Program-made: the position numbers and the translations under genes
Notes under the pieces: generated by a model
The model's database searches: none
What the model was told of the DNA's origin: nothing
The model's input: only the letters and a program-made list of their open reading frames with translations
NCBI GenBank assembly: GCA_902492895.1
Contig: CABUNG010000041.1
Span: 1 to 19,343 of the forward strand
Reading direction: 5' to 3'
Source: an uncultured Oscillospiraceae bacterium
GTDB taxonomy: Bacteria; Bacillota; Clostridia; Oscillospirales; Acutalibacteraceae
DNA length: 19,343 nucleotides
Shown: in pieces, positions 8,153 through 16,754 of the stretch
Numbering within the stretch: the first letter of the stretch is position 1
Layout of the letters: every line of letters begins with the position of its first letter

Positions 8153-8187
8153 AAACGGGCGAATTCCAATCGGAATCCGCCCGTTTT
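8153..8187 (+). terminator. Rho-independent terminator of the GNAT gene
   Basis: A 15-bp stem with one mismatch (8153-8167 with 8172-8186) around the loop AATC, ending in TTTT (8184-8187). It starts 16 bases after the GNAT stop. Confidence 0.78.
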
Positions 8188-8195
8188 GGATAAGA

Positions 8196-8224
8196 GGGGA
8201 CCACGCGCAAGGCGCGTGGTCCCC
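8196..8224. repeat. Perfect 13-bp GC-rich hairpin
   Basis: GGGGACCACGCGC (8196-8208), loop AAG, GCGCGTGGTCCCC (8212-8224). Neither strand has an adjacent T-run, so it is not a standard terminator. It sits between two convergent terminators and may be a REP-like or insertion-derived palindrome. Confidence 0.6.
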
Positions 8225-8459
8225 CTCCTGTGATGAAGGCATAAAAAACGCCCTTGGTCCGAAGGCAACGGTATCCATTAATGGGATAGCGGGCCGTCTG
8301 CGGATCTGCGAGACGGTTCCGGAACGAAAGCATACATATCGAAACCGAGCATTCAGGCGCCGAGGGCGGTGGACACCGCCAGCAAAAATTCGAAAAAATA
8401 TGGGAATATATCAGGCATCCGTTGGGTGAGGACAAAGCGGGGGGAGCAACCGGTCCCGG

Positions 8460-8493
8460 AAAACGGCGAAAGGCGGGTAAAACGCTTTCGCCG
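8460..8493 (-). terminator. Rho-independent terminator of the metal efflux operon
   Basis: On the minus strand CGGCGAAAG pairs perfectly with CTTTCGCCG across a 12-base loop and is followed immediately by TTTT. It lies 89 bases after the ATPase stop codon. Confidence 0.65.
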
Positions 8494-8581
8494 CCGGCAG
8501 TCCATACCAACGCGACGGGACGCGATCAAAGGGGTTGGCCCGTTTCTGAATCTCCCGGCGAAACCGGCAGACTATGGCCGT

Positions 8582-10438
<1,857 letters not shown>

Positions 10439-10469
10439 GAGGCGTTTCCCCTTTCGTTCCGGGCGGACT

Positions 10470-10688
10470 TTAAACCCGGATGGTGCAGTCGGGTTCGATT
10501 TTGCGGCAAAGGGACACGGCGCTGCGGAGGATCTCGTCCATGCGCTCCTCTTCCGCCTCGATCGTCAGCTTCTGGGTCAGGAAGCTCACCGATGCGCCGC
10601 GGACACCGTCGATTTTACGGATCGCGTTTTCCATTTTGGCTGCGCAGTTCGCGCAGTCCAGGCCGTCGAGCTTAAAGGTCTTTTTCAT
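10470..10688 (-). CDS. Free-standing heavy-metal-associated (HMA) domain protein
   Basis: A 72-residue cytoplasmic ferredoxin-like metal carrier. The metal loop is G-L-D11-C12-A-N-C15, where the Asp before CxxC is typical of Zn/Cd/Pb pumps rather than Cu chaperones. The rest fits the beta-alpha-beta-beta-alpha-beta HMA fold in length. It lies between the repressor (38 bases) and the ATPase (31 bases) on the same strand, so it probably supplies the missing N-terminal metal domain of the pump in trans. AAAGGA lies about 10 bases before the ATG. Confidence 0.92.
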   Translation of the reverse strand: MKKTFKLDGLDCANCAAKMENAIRKIDGVRGASVSFLTQKLTIEAEEERMDEILRSAVSLCRKIEPDCTIRV

Positions 10689-10726
10689 AAGGCATGCATC
10701 CTTTCATTGATGGATAGGGGCGCCGG

Positions 10727-11128
10727 TTATTCGGCCACGTGCTCCATGCCCTGGCCGAGTATGGTGCGGACATGGCCGTCGGCCAGGGAGTAGAACACGG
10801 TTTTGCCCTCGCGGCGGTATTTGACCAGCTTGCTCTGCTTGAGGGCGCGCAGCTGGTGGGAGATCGCCGACTGGGTCATGTGAAGGAGCTGGGCAATGTC
10901 ATACACGCACATCTCGCTTTCGAACAGCACATACAGGATTTTGATCCGGGTGGAGTCGCCGAAGATTTTGAACAGTTCGGCGAGATCGTAGAGGATTTCC
11001 TCATCCGGCATATCTTGGTTGACTTTATCGACCAGATCCTCGTGCGCGTGGATGAATTCCCCCCGCTCGGGAACACTATCCGAGGCGGGTATCCCTTCGG
11101 GAAGCGGATGCGGCGTTTGGTTGGCCAT
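10727..11128 (-). CDS. ArsR/SmtB-family metal-sensing repressor
   Basis: A winged-helix dimer that releases DNA on binding metal. The 133 residues include the helix-turn-helix VYDIAQLLHMTQSAISHQLRALK and the wing KYRREGKTVFYSL. The alpha-5 zinc site of SmtB is fully conserved in spacing: D117-x-H119 and H130-x2-E133. The CadC alpha-3N site is incomplete (CVYD instead of CVCD), which favours Zn sensing. The start at 11128 is chosen over the ATG at 11146 because ACGGACGTGAT matches an extended SD at 9 of 11 bases with 7-base spacing, while 11146 lies inside the operator about 15 bases from the likely transcription start and has no SD. First gene of the operon; likely autorepressed. Confidence 0.93.
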   Translation of the reverse strand: MANQTPHPLPEGIPASDSVPERGEFIHAHEDLVDKVNQDMPDEEILYDLAELFKIFGDSTRIKILYVLFESEMCVYDIAQLLHMTQSAISHQLRALKQSKLVKYRREGKTVFYSLADGHVRTILGQGMEHVAE

Positions 11129-11144
11129 GCAATCACGTCCGTTC

Positions 11145-11164
11145 ATATGAATTATTGTTCATAT
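11145..11164. promoter_or_regulatory. ArsR/SmtB-type operator
   Basis: The perfect inverted repeat ATATGAA-N6-TTCATAT has the geometry of the 12-2-12 operators of the SmtB/CadC/ZiaR group. It lies directly downstream of the -10 box, over the expected transcription start of the repressor gene, so bound repressor would block the operon. Confidence 0.8.
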
Positions 11165-11167
11165 ATT

Positions 11168-11195
11168 ATTATATGCAGAATTTTGGTTTTGTCAA
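11168..11195 (-). promoter_or_regulatory. Near-consensus promoter of the metal efflux operon
   Basis: On the minus strand TTGACA (11195-11190), a 16-base spacer, and TATAAT (11173-11168). Both hexamers are perfect sigma-A consensus. The start point would be near 11161, inside the operator. Confidence 0.85.
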
Positions 11196-11312
11196 CGGGG
11201 TTTTGATATTTTTTTAAATGTTGAGAAGTCCGAACACGGCCTCTCCCCTCCCCCGTGTTCATATCGAAGGGAACCGGATTCCTCCGGGTCTCTGTTCTTC
11301 CGTGAAAATATA

Positions 11313-11321
11313 TGGTATACT
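11313..11321 (+). promoter_or_regulatory. Extended -10 promoter of the two-component operon
   Basis: TGGTATACT gives a TGn extension and a -10 hexamer TATACT (11316-11321). The -35 region is poor, as expected for extended -10 promoters. The leader to the regulator start would be about 100 bases and contains a 7-bp hairpin. Confidence 0.55.
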
Positions 11322-11388
11322 GTCAGCATACGAATCGGGACAAGTCCTCTTGTTTTTTCACAATCTTCACAAAGCGGACATAATGATC

Positions 11389-11407
11389 GGATAGAATAAA
11401 TCTATCC
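11389..11407 (+). promoter_or_regulatory. Leader hairpin before the response regulator RBS
   Basis: GGATAGA (11389-11395) pairs perfectly with TCTATCC (11401-11407) around ATAAA, ending six bases before the AAAGGAGG SD. It could tune translation or serve as a dyad operator. A tandem TTCACAA repeat (11357-11363 and 11366-11372) lies just upstream. Confidence 0.4.
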
Positions 11408-11428
11408 ATGCTGAAAGGAGGGGACGAC

Positions 11429-12127
11429 ATGGCCGATGCCTCTTTGGACGCCAGGAAAACCAAAATTCTGATTGTGGACGACGAGATGCGGATGCGCCGC
11501 GTCATAACCGATTATCTGCGCATCAAGGGGTACGACACCGCGGAGGCCGGGGACGGCATGGAAGCGCTGGAAAAATTCGAAGCCCTCGCGCCCGACCTGA
11601 TTCTGCTCGACGTGATGATGCCGCGTATGGACGGTTTTGACGTGTGCCGCCATATTCGGAGCAAAAGCGCCGTCCCCATCATCATGCTGACCGCCAAGGC
11701 GGAAGAGGAGGACGAGCTGCAGGGATTCGGACTCGGGGTGGATGAATACATCTCGAAGCCCTTCAGCCTGAAAATCCTGAGCGCCCGCATCGAAGCGGTT
11801 TTGCGGCGGCAGACCGCGCGCGAACCGGAAGCCGCCCTTCCCCACCAGACGGCCGGGCTCTCCGTCGACACGGCCGGGCGGGTGGTGCGGGTGGACGGAG
11901 AGCCGGTCGAACTGACCTACACGGAATTTGAACTGCTCCTCTATCTGATGAACAACGCGGGGCTCGCCCTGTCCCGCGATAAAATCCTCGACAATGTCTG
12001 GCGTTACGACTATTACGGCGACGCGCGGACGGTGGACACCCATATCAAAAAACTCCGCTCCAAGCTGGGCGCATACGGCGACCATATCCGCACCATCCGG
12101 GGAATCGGCTACAAATTCGAAGCGTAG
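11429..12127 (+). CDS. Two-component response regulator, OmpR/PhoB family
   Basis: A phosphorylation-controlled transcription factor. The 232 residues comprise a receiver domain with acidic pocket D17/D18, phosphoacceptor D61 in LLDVMMPRMDG, T88 and K110 (YISKPF), then a winged-helix DNA-binding domain (about 138-231) with LTYTEFELLLYLM and RTVDTHIKKLRSKL, ending in RGIGYKFEA. The start at 11429 has AAAGGAGG at 7-base spacing; an in-frame ATG at 11408 would precede the SD. It is followed 14 bases later by its kinase. The signal and target genes are not recognisable; the GNAT gene in the same operon is a possible member of its response. Confidence 0.95.
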   Translation: MADASLDARKTKILIVDDEMRMRRVITDYLRIKGYDTAEAGDGMEALEKFEALAPDLILLDVMMPRMDGFDVCRHIRSKSAVPIIMLTAKAEEEDELQGFGLGVDEYISKPFSLKILSARIEAVLRRQTAREPEAALPHQTAGLSVDTAGRVVRVDGEPVELTYTEFELLLYLMNNAGLALSRDKILDNVWRYDYYGDARTVDTHIKKLRSKLGAYGDHIRTIRGIGYKFEA

Positions 12128-12141
12128 AAAGGGCGGCCCCT

Positions 12142-13644
12142 ATGGAAGCAAAACCGCACAAGGGCCGGCATTCGGTCCTTTGGAAAATCACGGCCATGAT
12201 GGCGCTGTGCATCCTGCTGCTGCTCGTCTTCAACTGGCTGCTGAATACGTTTGTCCTGCAGTCCTTCTACACCCGGCAAAAGACGGACGGTCTCGAAGAC
12301 GCCTACGCCAAAGCCAACCAGATGATCGGCGGAGACGAGGCAGCGTTCCGCCAGACGATGGACGATCTGGCCCAGAACAGCAACATTTTCGCCCTGATCT
12401 GGAACGCCAGGCGGATGGTATACGACTTCCAGAACCGGACGAGCGGGTTCGTGCAGGTGCCAGTCTTTGACACGGCGCCCGGCACCTTCCAGATCGTGGA
12501 GGACGAAAAATCCCTTGTCTTCCCGGAGGATTACCTCCAGTCCCGCTCCATCAAGCTCTACGGCCGCCTGCAGTCGGGAGAATACATCCTGATCCAGACC
12601 CCGCTCGCGGCCATCGAGGAAAGCATCGCGATTTCCAACCGGTTCCTGGTTTTTACGGGCGCGGTCACGCTGGTCATCAGCCTGCTGATCGTCTCCCTGG
12701 CCGCCCGCCGTTTTACCCGGCCGATCCGGCGCCTGTCCCACCTGGCGCAAAACGTGGCGCGGCTGGATTTCAGCGAGCGCTATGACGGACGCGGCCGGGA
12801 TGAACTGGCCGATCTCGGCAACAGCCTCAACGTCATGTCGGACACGCTGGAAAGCGCGATCCGGGATCTGCGGGAGGCCAATTCCCGCCTTTCCCGCGAT
12901 GTCGAGGAGAAAACCCGGCAGAATGAAGCCCGCCGCGCCTTCATCTCGAACGTCTCCCACGAGCTCAAAACCCCGATCGCGCTGATCCAGACCTATGCCG
13001 AGGGGCTGCGGGAGGATATCGCGGCGGGTGCGGGAAACCGCGCGTATTACTGCGAAGTGATCGAGGACGAATCCCAGAAAATGTCCCAGATGATCAAGAA
13101 GATGACCCTGCTCATGCAGCTCGAGGACGGCAGCAGCCAGCTCGAGCCGGAAAGCTTCGACGTGTGCGAGCTGCTGCGCAATCTCATGCAGAAAAACGCC
13201 ATCCTGTTTGCGGAAAAGCACGCGCAGGTCATCCTGCCGGCCGACCGGCCGGTTCCGGTCCGGGCGGACGCCTTCTTGATTGAAAATGTGCTCACAAATT
13301 ATCTGTCCAACGCACTGCACCATGTCCGGGACGGCGGCGGCATATCCGGGACCATCCGGAGGGCCGGGGACGACCGGGTCCGCATCTCGATCTACAACGA
13401 CGGCGACCTCATCCCGCCGGACGATCTGGCCCGCATTTGGGAGAGCTTCTACAAGGTCGACAAGGCCCGCACCCGCGCCTACGGCGGCACCGGCATCGGC
13501 CTGTCCGTCGTTGCGGCCATCATGCGGGCGCACGGCATGCCCTACGGCGTCTTCAATCGCCGGGACGGTGAAAAAACCGGCGTGGAATTTTATATCGAGC
13601 TGGAACAGGCGGCGCCCGGAGAAGGAGGCTTTCCGAATGACTGA
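12142..13644 (+). CDS. Sensor histidine kinase
   Basis: A membrane sensor that autophosphorylates and passes phosphate to the adjacent regulator. The 500 residues show helix 1 (about 14-38), an extracellular sensor of roughly 125 residues without a family I recognise, helix 2 (about 168-190), a HAMP linker, a HisKA domain with H273 in ISNVSHELKTP, and a catalytic ATP-binding domain with E381-N and N386/N390 in the N box, the NDGDLIPPDDLARIWESF segment, and G448-G-T-G-I-G-L. AAAGGGCGG precedes the ATG. The last codons overlap the next start (ATGACTGA), so the acetyltransferase is probably translationally coupled. Confidence 0.95.
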   Translation: MEAKPHKGRHSVLWKITAMMALCILLLLVFNWLLNTFVLQSFYTRQKTDGLEDAYAKANQMIGGDEAAFRQTMDDLAQNSNIFALIWNARRMVYDFQNRTSGFVQVPVFDTAPGTFQIVEDEKSLVFPEDYLQSRSIKLYGRLQSGEYILIQTPLAAIEESIAISNRFLVFTGAVTLVISLLIVSLAARRFTRPIRRLSHLAQNVARLDFSERYDGRGRDELADLGNSLNVMSDTLESAIRDLREANSRLSRDVEEKTRQNEARRAFISNVSHELKTPIALIQTYAEGLREDIAAGAGNRAYYCEVIEDESQKMSQMIKKMTLLMQLEDGSSQLEPESFDVCELLRNLMQKNAILFAEKHAQVILPADRPVPVRADAFLIENVLTNYLSNALHHVRDGGGISGTIRRAGDDRVRISIYNDGDLIPPDDLARIWESFYKVDKARTRAYGGTGIGLSVVAAIMRAHGMPYGVFNRRDGEKTGVEFYIELEQAAPGEGGFPND

Positions 13645-14182
13645 AGACGGCATCGTGTCCTTTCGGGAGATGGCCGACGACGAGGAGGATTACAAACGGC
13701 TGGCCGGCTGGCTCTGCAACCCGAAGGTTCGGGAATGGTACGGCGCGGACGATTTCCCCTCCCCTCCGACTGTGGAAGAGGTCAAACAAACATACGCGGT
13801 GCGCCGTCTCCGGGAAGAGGAAACCCGGCCCTGCTTTATTCTGATCGACGGAAGCCCGGCCGGCTATATCCAGTACTACCCGATCCGGGAGCACTGGGAG
13901 GAGGACGGCGTTTACGGCGTCGATCTGCTGATCGGCGAGGACGAGGTCCGGGACAGGGGGTTCGGCACCCGGGCACTGCGGGAGATGACCCGGTTTCTCT
14001 TCCGGCAGCTGCACGCCCGGAAAATCTCGATCGATCCGGATTACCGCAACGCCCGGGCCATCCGCTGCTACGAAAAATGCGGGTTCCGGCCCTATACACG
14101 GGCCGGGGATTTCCTGATCATGGTGCTGGATCCGCCGGAATCCGGAACAGGACCAGCCCCGACGCCGGAGAGCGGCTCATAA
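13637..14182 (+). CDS. GNAT acetyltransferase resembling aminoglycoside 6'-N-acetyltransferases
   Basis: The 181 residues align by eye with AAC(6')-Ib-type enzymes: an N-terminal W-L-x-N-P-x-V-x-E-W-Y-G region, PCFILIDGSPAGYIQYY, GVDLLIGEDEVRDRGFGTR (acetyl-CoA loop around R105-G110), and DPDYRNARAIRCYEKCGF (133-150). The last block is very close to the corresponding DPSPSNLRAIRCYEKAGF of AAC(6')-Ib. Sequence alone cannot show whether it acetylates aminoglycosides or another amine; many chromosomal relatives have unknown substrates. AAGGAGG lies 8 bases before the ATG, and the start overlaps the kinase stop by 8 bases, placing it in the two-component operon. Confidence 0.85.
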   Translation: MTEDGIVSFREMADDEEDYKRLAGWLCNPKVREWYGADDFPSPPTVEEVKQTYAVRRLREEETRPCFILIDGSPAGYIQYYPIREHWEEDGVYGVDLLIGEDEVRDRGFGTRALREMTRFLFRQLHARKISIDPDYRNARAIRCYEKCGFRPYTRAGDFLIMVLDPPESGTGPAPTPESGS

Positions 14183-14187
14183 AGTTT

Positions 14188-14223
14188 ACAAAGGGCATGA
14201 GGACGAGTCCTCATGCCCTTTGT
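14188..14223. terminator. Long perfect stem-loop terminator after the GNAT gene
   Basis: A 16-bp perfect stem (ACAAAGGGCATGAGGA with its complement) around CGAG, starting 6 bases after the stop and followed on + by a T-rich TTCGTTT. It lies between convergent genes and could act on both strands. Confidence 0.75.
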
Positions 14224-14229
14224 TCGTTT

Positions 14230-14265
14230 AAAAAGTCCAACTCCGGGGCGCAGGTCCCCGGAGTT
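14230..14265 (-). terminator. Terminator of the flavin-binding protein gene
   Basis: On the minus strand a 10-bp perfect stem AACTCCGGGG / CCCCGGAGTT (14265-14239) is followed by GGAC and TTTTT (14234-14230). It lies 37 bases after the stop of the minus-strand gene. Confidence 0.7.
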
Positions 14266-14302
14266 ATGTATTTTGAAACATTCCCTGGTTCTTTCGCCGG
14301 AT

Positions 14303-14779
14303 TTAGGATACGCCGCGATTGGCTTTGCCGGAGATATATTCGATATCCAGGCGCACCACCGCCGCATCCCCGGCAAAGGTTTTCAGATAGGCTTCGAGCG
14401 CCTTTCCCTGGAGTTCGGGCGCGTATTTCCCCGCCAGCAGGCGAAAGCCCGCCTGGCGCTCGTCCTCGGCATAGACGATGTGCGCGGTGCCGAACGCCAT
14501 GGCGCTTTCGTATGCCATCGTCAGGTGATTTTCCCCCAGACGCGAATCGGCCACGGCGGTAAAGCAGACCCGGCTGTCGTGCACCAGGTTGTCGAGCTTC
14601 TGTCCTTCGGCAGCACAATGAAAATACAGGGAATTTCCCGACAGGACAAACGACAGCGGCACCCCATACGGCATCCCGTCGTCGCAGGTGGTGGACAGCA
14701 CGCCGTAGGAAGCGCGGTGCAGAATCGCCCTGGCCTCGTCATAGCTCACTTTTCTCCGGACCTGCCGCATGCCTCTCAT
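14303..14779 (-). CDS. PNPOx-like flavin-binding protein (NimA-type nitroimidazole reductase family)
   Basis: A 158-residue split-barrel flavoprotein of the pyridoxamine 5'-phosphate oxidase superfamily. Family features are an N-terminal helix with R-R-K-x-S, GVLSTTCDDGMPYGVPLSFV, the FMN-contact segment LYFHCAAEGQKLDNL, and VCFTAV. This group includes NimA proteins linked to 5-nitroimidazole reduction, but most members have unknown substrates; no resistance claim is justified. It is probably cytoplasmic. The start at 14779 has AAGGGGCGGG upstream and its own promoter (14809-14837), so it is independent of rlmH. Confidence 0.85.
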   Translation of the reverse strand: MRGMRQVRRKVSYDEARAILHRASYGVLSTTCDDGMPYGVPLSFVLSGNSLYFHCAAEGQKLDNLVHDSRVCFTAVADSRLGENHLTMAYESAMAFGTAHIVYAEDERQAGFRLLAGKYAPELQGKALEAYLKTFAGDAAVVRLDIEYISGKANRGVS

Positions 14780-14808
14780 CTGCCCGCCCCTTTTCTGCGC
14801 TTTGGTTG

Positions 14809-14837
14809 ATTATACCCAAATCCGCGCGGCTGCACAA
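14809..14837 (-). promoter_or_regulatory. Promoter of the flavin-binding protein gene
   Basis: On the minus strand TTGTGC (14837-14832), a 17-base spacer, and a perfect TATAAT (14814-14809), about 30 bases before the start codon. Confidence 0.7.
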
Positions 14838-14853
14838 CCCATTTCCGAAAATT

Positions 14854-15336
14854 TTATTTATGGTATTTGCCGCCCGCCCGGATCTGCATAACCCGGTAGA
14901 GCTGTTCGAGCACCATAACCCGGGCGAGCTGGTGCGGAAACGTCATCGGCGACATGGACAGGCGCAGGCGGGCCGCCCTCTTCACCTCGTCCGACAGGCC
15001 GTGGGAGCCGCCGATAAACAGGGCGACGGACCCCGCCCCGCCGACCATCCATTTGCCGATCGTTTCGGCCAGCTTTTCAGAGGAGAGCAGCGTGCCCTCG
15101 ATGCACATCGCGATGCCGGCCGCACCCGCGGGGGCTTTGGCGAGCAGACGCCGCCCCTCGGCCTCCAGCCCCTGACGGATTTCGGCCGGGGACGGGGAGG
15201 CGGGCAGGCGCTCCTCTTCCACCTCCACGATCTGCAGTTTCACGAATCCGCCCAGCCTTTTCTCATACTCCAGACAGGCGGCGCGCAGGTACTCTTCTTT
15301 GAGCCGTCCAACGCACAGAACGGTGCAGTTCAGCAA
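14854..15336 (-). CDS. rlmH: 23S rRNA pseudouridine(1915)-N3-methyltransferase
   Basis: A SPOUT-fold enzyme that methylates pseudouridine 1915 in helix 69 of 23S rRNA, using S-adenosylmethionine. The 160 residues equal the family length (about 159). Diagnostic parts are the SAM knot FIGGSHGLSDEVK, LSMSPMTFPHQLARVMVLEQLYR, and the C-terminal YHK. The start is TTG at 15336: AGGAGG lies 7 bases upstream and there is no better in-frame ATG. It follows thioredoxin on the same strand by 102 bases. Confidence 0.97.
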   Translation of the reverse strand: MLNCTVLCVGRLKEEYLRAACLEYEKRLGGFVKLQIVEVEEERLPASPSPAEIRQGLEAEGRRLLAKAPAGAAGIAMCIEGTLLSSEKLAETIGKWMVGGAGSVALFIGGSHGLSDEVKRAARLRLSMSPMTFPHQLARVMVLEQLYRVMQIRAGGKYHK

Positions 15337-15438
15337 TCGCTTTCCTCCTCATCCACCCCGATATCGCCTCTGGCGAACAGGGGTTCCTTCCCCATACCGC
15401 AGACCGCAGGCCTTTTCCGGATCTCCGGGATCCGCCGC

Positions 15439-15753
15439 TCAGTCCTCGAGCAGCCGGAGGACCGCCGCTTTGGGCTTCAGCCCCACCGACGTCGCCCGGA
15501 TCTCGCCGTCCTTCAGGACCACGAGGGTGGGGATGCTCATCACACCGAACCGGGACGCCAACTCGGGCTGCTCGTCGATGTTGACTTTGCAGACCTTCAC
15601 CCGGCCGCGTTCCTCCTCGGCGATCTCGTCCACAATGGGGGACAGCATCCGGCAAGGACCGCACCAGGGCGCCCAGAAATCGAGCAGCACCGGCTTATCC
15701 GACGTGAGAACTTCCTTTTCGAACGTTTGATTGGTACAAGTGACAACAGCCAT
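15439..15753 (-). CDS. trxA: Thioredoxin
   Basis: A small cytoplasmic disulfide reductant. The 104 residues match the family, with the active site W30-C31-G-P-C34, preceded by VLLDFWAP, and the cis-proline P75 in MSIPTLVV. Extra cysteines are C6 and C55. The ATG at 15753 has AGGAGG with 8-base spacing; a GTG two codons earlier is too close to the SD. A weak -10 (TATACT, 15791-15786) with a dyad in place of a -35 lies upstream, so it may also be transcribed from alr. Confidence 0.97.
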   Translation of the reverse strand: MAVVTCTNQTFEKEVLTSDKPVLLDFWAPWCGPCRMLSPIVDEIAEEERGRVKVCKVNIDEQPELASRFGVMSIPTLVVLKDGEIRATSVGLKPKAAVLRLLED

Positions 15754-15813
15754 GACCACAACCTCCTGTGTTTCATTCTGCTGTCAGTATACGCCCGCCG
15801 GGCGGTTCCGTCT

Positions 15814-15826
15814 GTGACCTAGTCAC
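15814..15826. promoter_or_regulatory. Dyad GTGAC-CTA-GTCAC in the thioredoxin upstream region
   Basis: The perfect 5-bp half-sites lie 22 bases upstream of a -10-like TATACT (15786-15791 on the minus strand), where a -35 would be expected. It falls between the AraC stop and thioredoxin and could be an activator or repressor site. Too short to be sure. Confidence 0.3.
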
Positions 15827-15831
15827 CAAAC

Positions 15832-16716
15832 CTATTTGGACTGGATGGACTGGGTGTATTCGCTGGGCGTCATGCCGGTCGCCTGCTTGAAATGGCGGGA
15901 GAAATAATGGACCGATGCGTAGCCCAGGCGGTCGGCGATCTGGGTGATATTGCCGCGGCCCTCCCGCAGAAGCCGCTTGGCGTATTCGATTTTGAGCATC
16001 CGGTAGTACTCCATCACGCCCATGCCGGTGGCGGCCTTGAAAATGGTCTTCAAATTGGTGGCGCTCTGGGCGGAAAAACGGCAGACCTGGGCAAAGGAGA
16101 GCCCGCCGCAGAGATTGTCCTCCATATAGGAGATCACCCGCTCGGCGAGGTCGTGGTCCGAGCGGCGCTTGACCGAGGAGGAGGCTTTGACCTCCCGGGC
16201 TTGCTCCGCTCCGCGCCGCACCATCCGGATGAGCATCTGCTCGAGCAGGGACACCACCATCTGCTCGCTGCCGAAGGCACTCGACGACGCCCGGATCATC
16301 TGCACGGTTCCCGGATCGTCCAGCGGGGAGGCGAAGGCGTCCCGCGCCTCCGATACGAGGCGAGAGAGCAGCTCCTGCTCATCCCCGTCGGCCCGCAGCA
16401 CCTTTCCCTCGAAATACGCCATCGCGGCCGAACGGCAGACGAACGACACCACGACCAGATTGGGGGCGACGACGCCGTTGGCGAAGACGTTGTGGAACTC
16501 GTCCGGCTTATGGAAGATCATCTCCCCCTGCCGCAGCCGATAGCCCGTGCTGTCCGCCATCACCTCGACCTCGCCCTTGTCCACATAGAGAAATTCCCAG
16601 AAATCGTGTTTTTCCCCTTCGAACACATAGTTTTTGGCGTATTCAAAATAATGCACTGTCACGATGGCTTCGACCGCCATCTCCCGCCTGGGAATTGTGG
16701 GAACAAATGTGGGCAT
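15832..16716 (-). CDS. AraC/XylS-family transcriptional regulator
   Basis: A 294-residue regulator with an N-terminal cupin sensor (roughly 20-150; motifs HDFWEFLYVDKGEVEV and GEMIFHKPDEFHN) and a C-terminal pair of helix-turn-helix motifs (about 190-294). The second recognition unit NITQIADRLGYASVHYFSRHFKQATGMTPSEY fits the family signature closely. GGAGGAGG lies 7 bases before the ATG. It starts 38 bases after alr and probably shares its transcript. AraC regulators with cupin domains usually sense small molecules such as sugars, but no transport or catabolic gene lies beside it, so the ligand and targets are unknown. Confidence 0.93.
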   Translation of the reverse strand: MPTFVPTIPRREMAVEAIVTVHYFEYAKNYVFEGEKHDFWEFLYVDKGEVEVMADSTGYRLRQGEMIFHKPDEFHNVFANGVVAPNLVVVSFVCRSAAMAYFEGKVLRADGDEQELLSRLVSEARDAFASPLDDPGTVQMIRASSSAFGSEQMVVSLLEQMLIRMVRRGAEQAREVKASSSVKRRSDHDLAERVISYMEDNLCGGLSFAQVCRFSAQSATNLKTIFKAATGMGVMEYYRMLKIEYAKRLLREGRGNITQIADRLGYASVHYFSRHFKQATGMTPSEYTQSIQSK

Positions 16717-16754
16717 CCGTTCGCCTCCTCCGTTTGAAACATCCGCTGCCGGCT

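Larger units (their letters stand above)
8138..8581. other. 444-base gene-free region between convergent genes, rich in dyads
   Basis: No ORF here has a family-like sequence or a convincing start. The region contains the GNAT terminator (8153-8187), a perfect 13-bp hairpin (8196-8224), a 7-of-8-bp hairpin (8267-8290), a GGCGGT/ACCGCC hairpin with GGAC loop (8365-8380), and the minus-strand terminator of the metal efflux operon (8460-8493). I see no match to a riboswitch or known RNA class. Confidence 0.5.

Noticed and set aside
8130..8510. A 126-codon open frame on - in the gap between the GNAT gene and the ATPase
   Set aside because: It crosses two terminators and several hairpins, has no SD, and its composition is not protein-like.
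11340..11358. ACAAG-TCCT-CTTGT followed by T6 in the two-component leader, as a terminator
   Set aside because: The stem is only five AT-leaning base pairs, and it lies between the promoter and the gene; an attenuator is possible but too weak to call.
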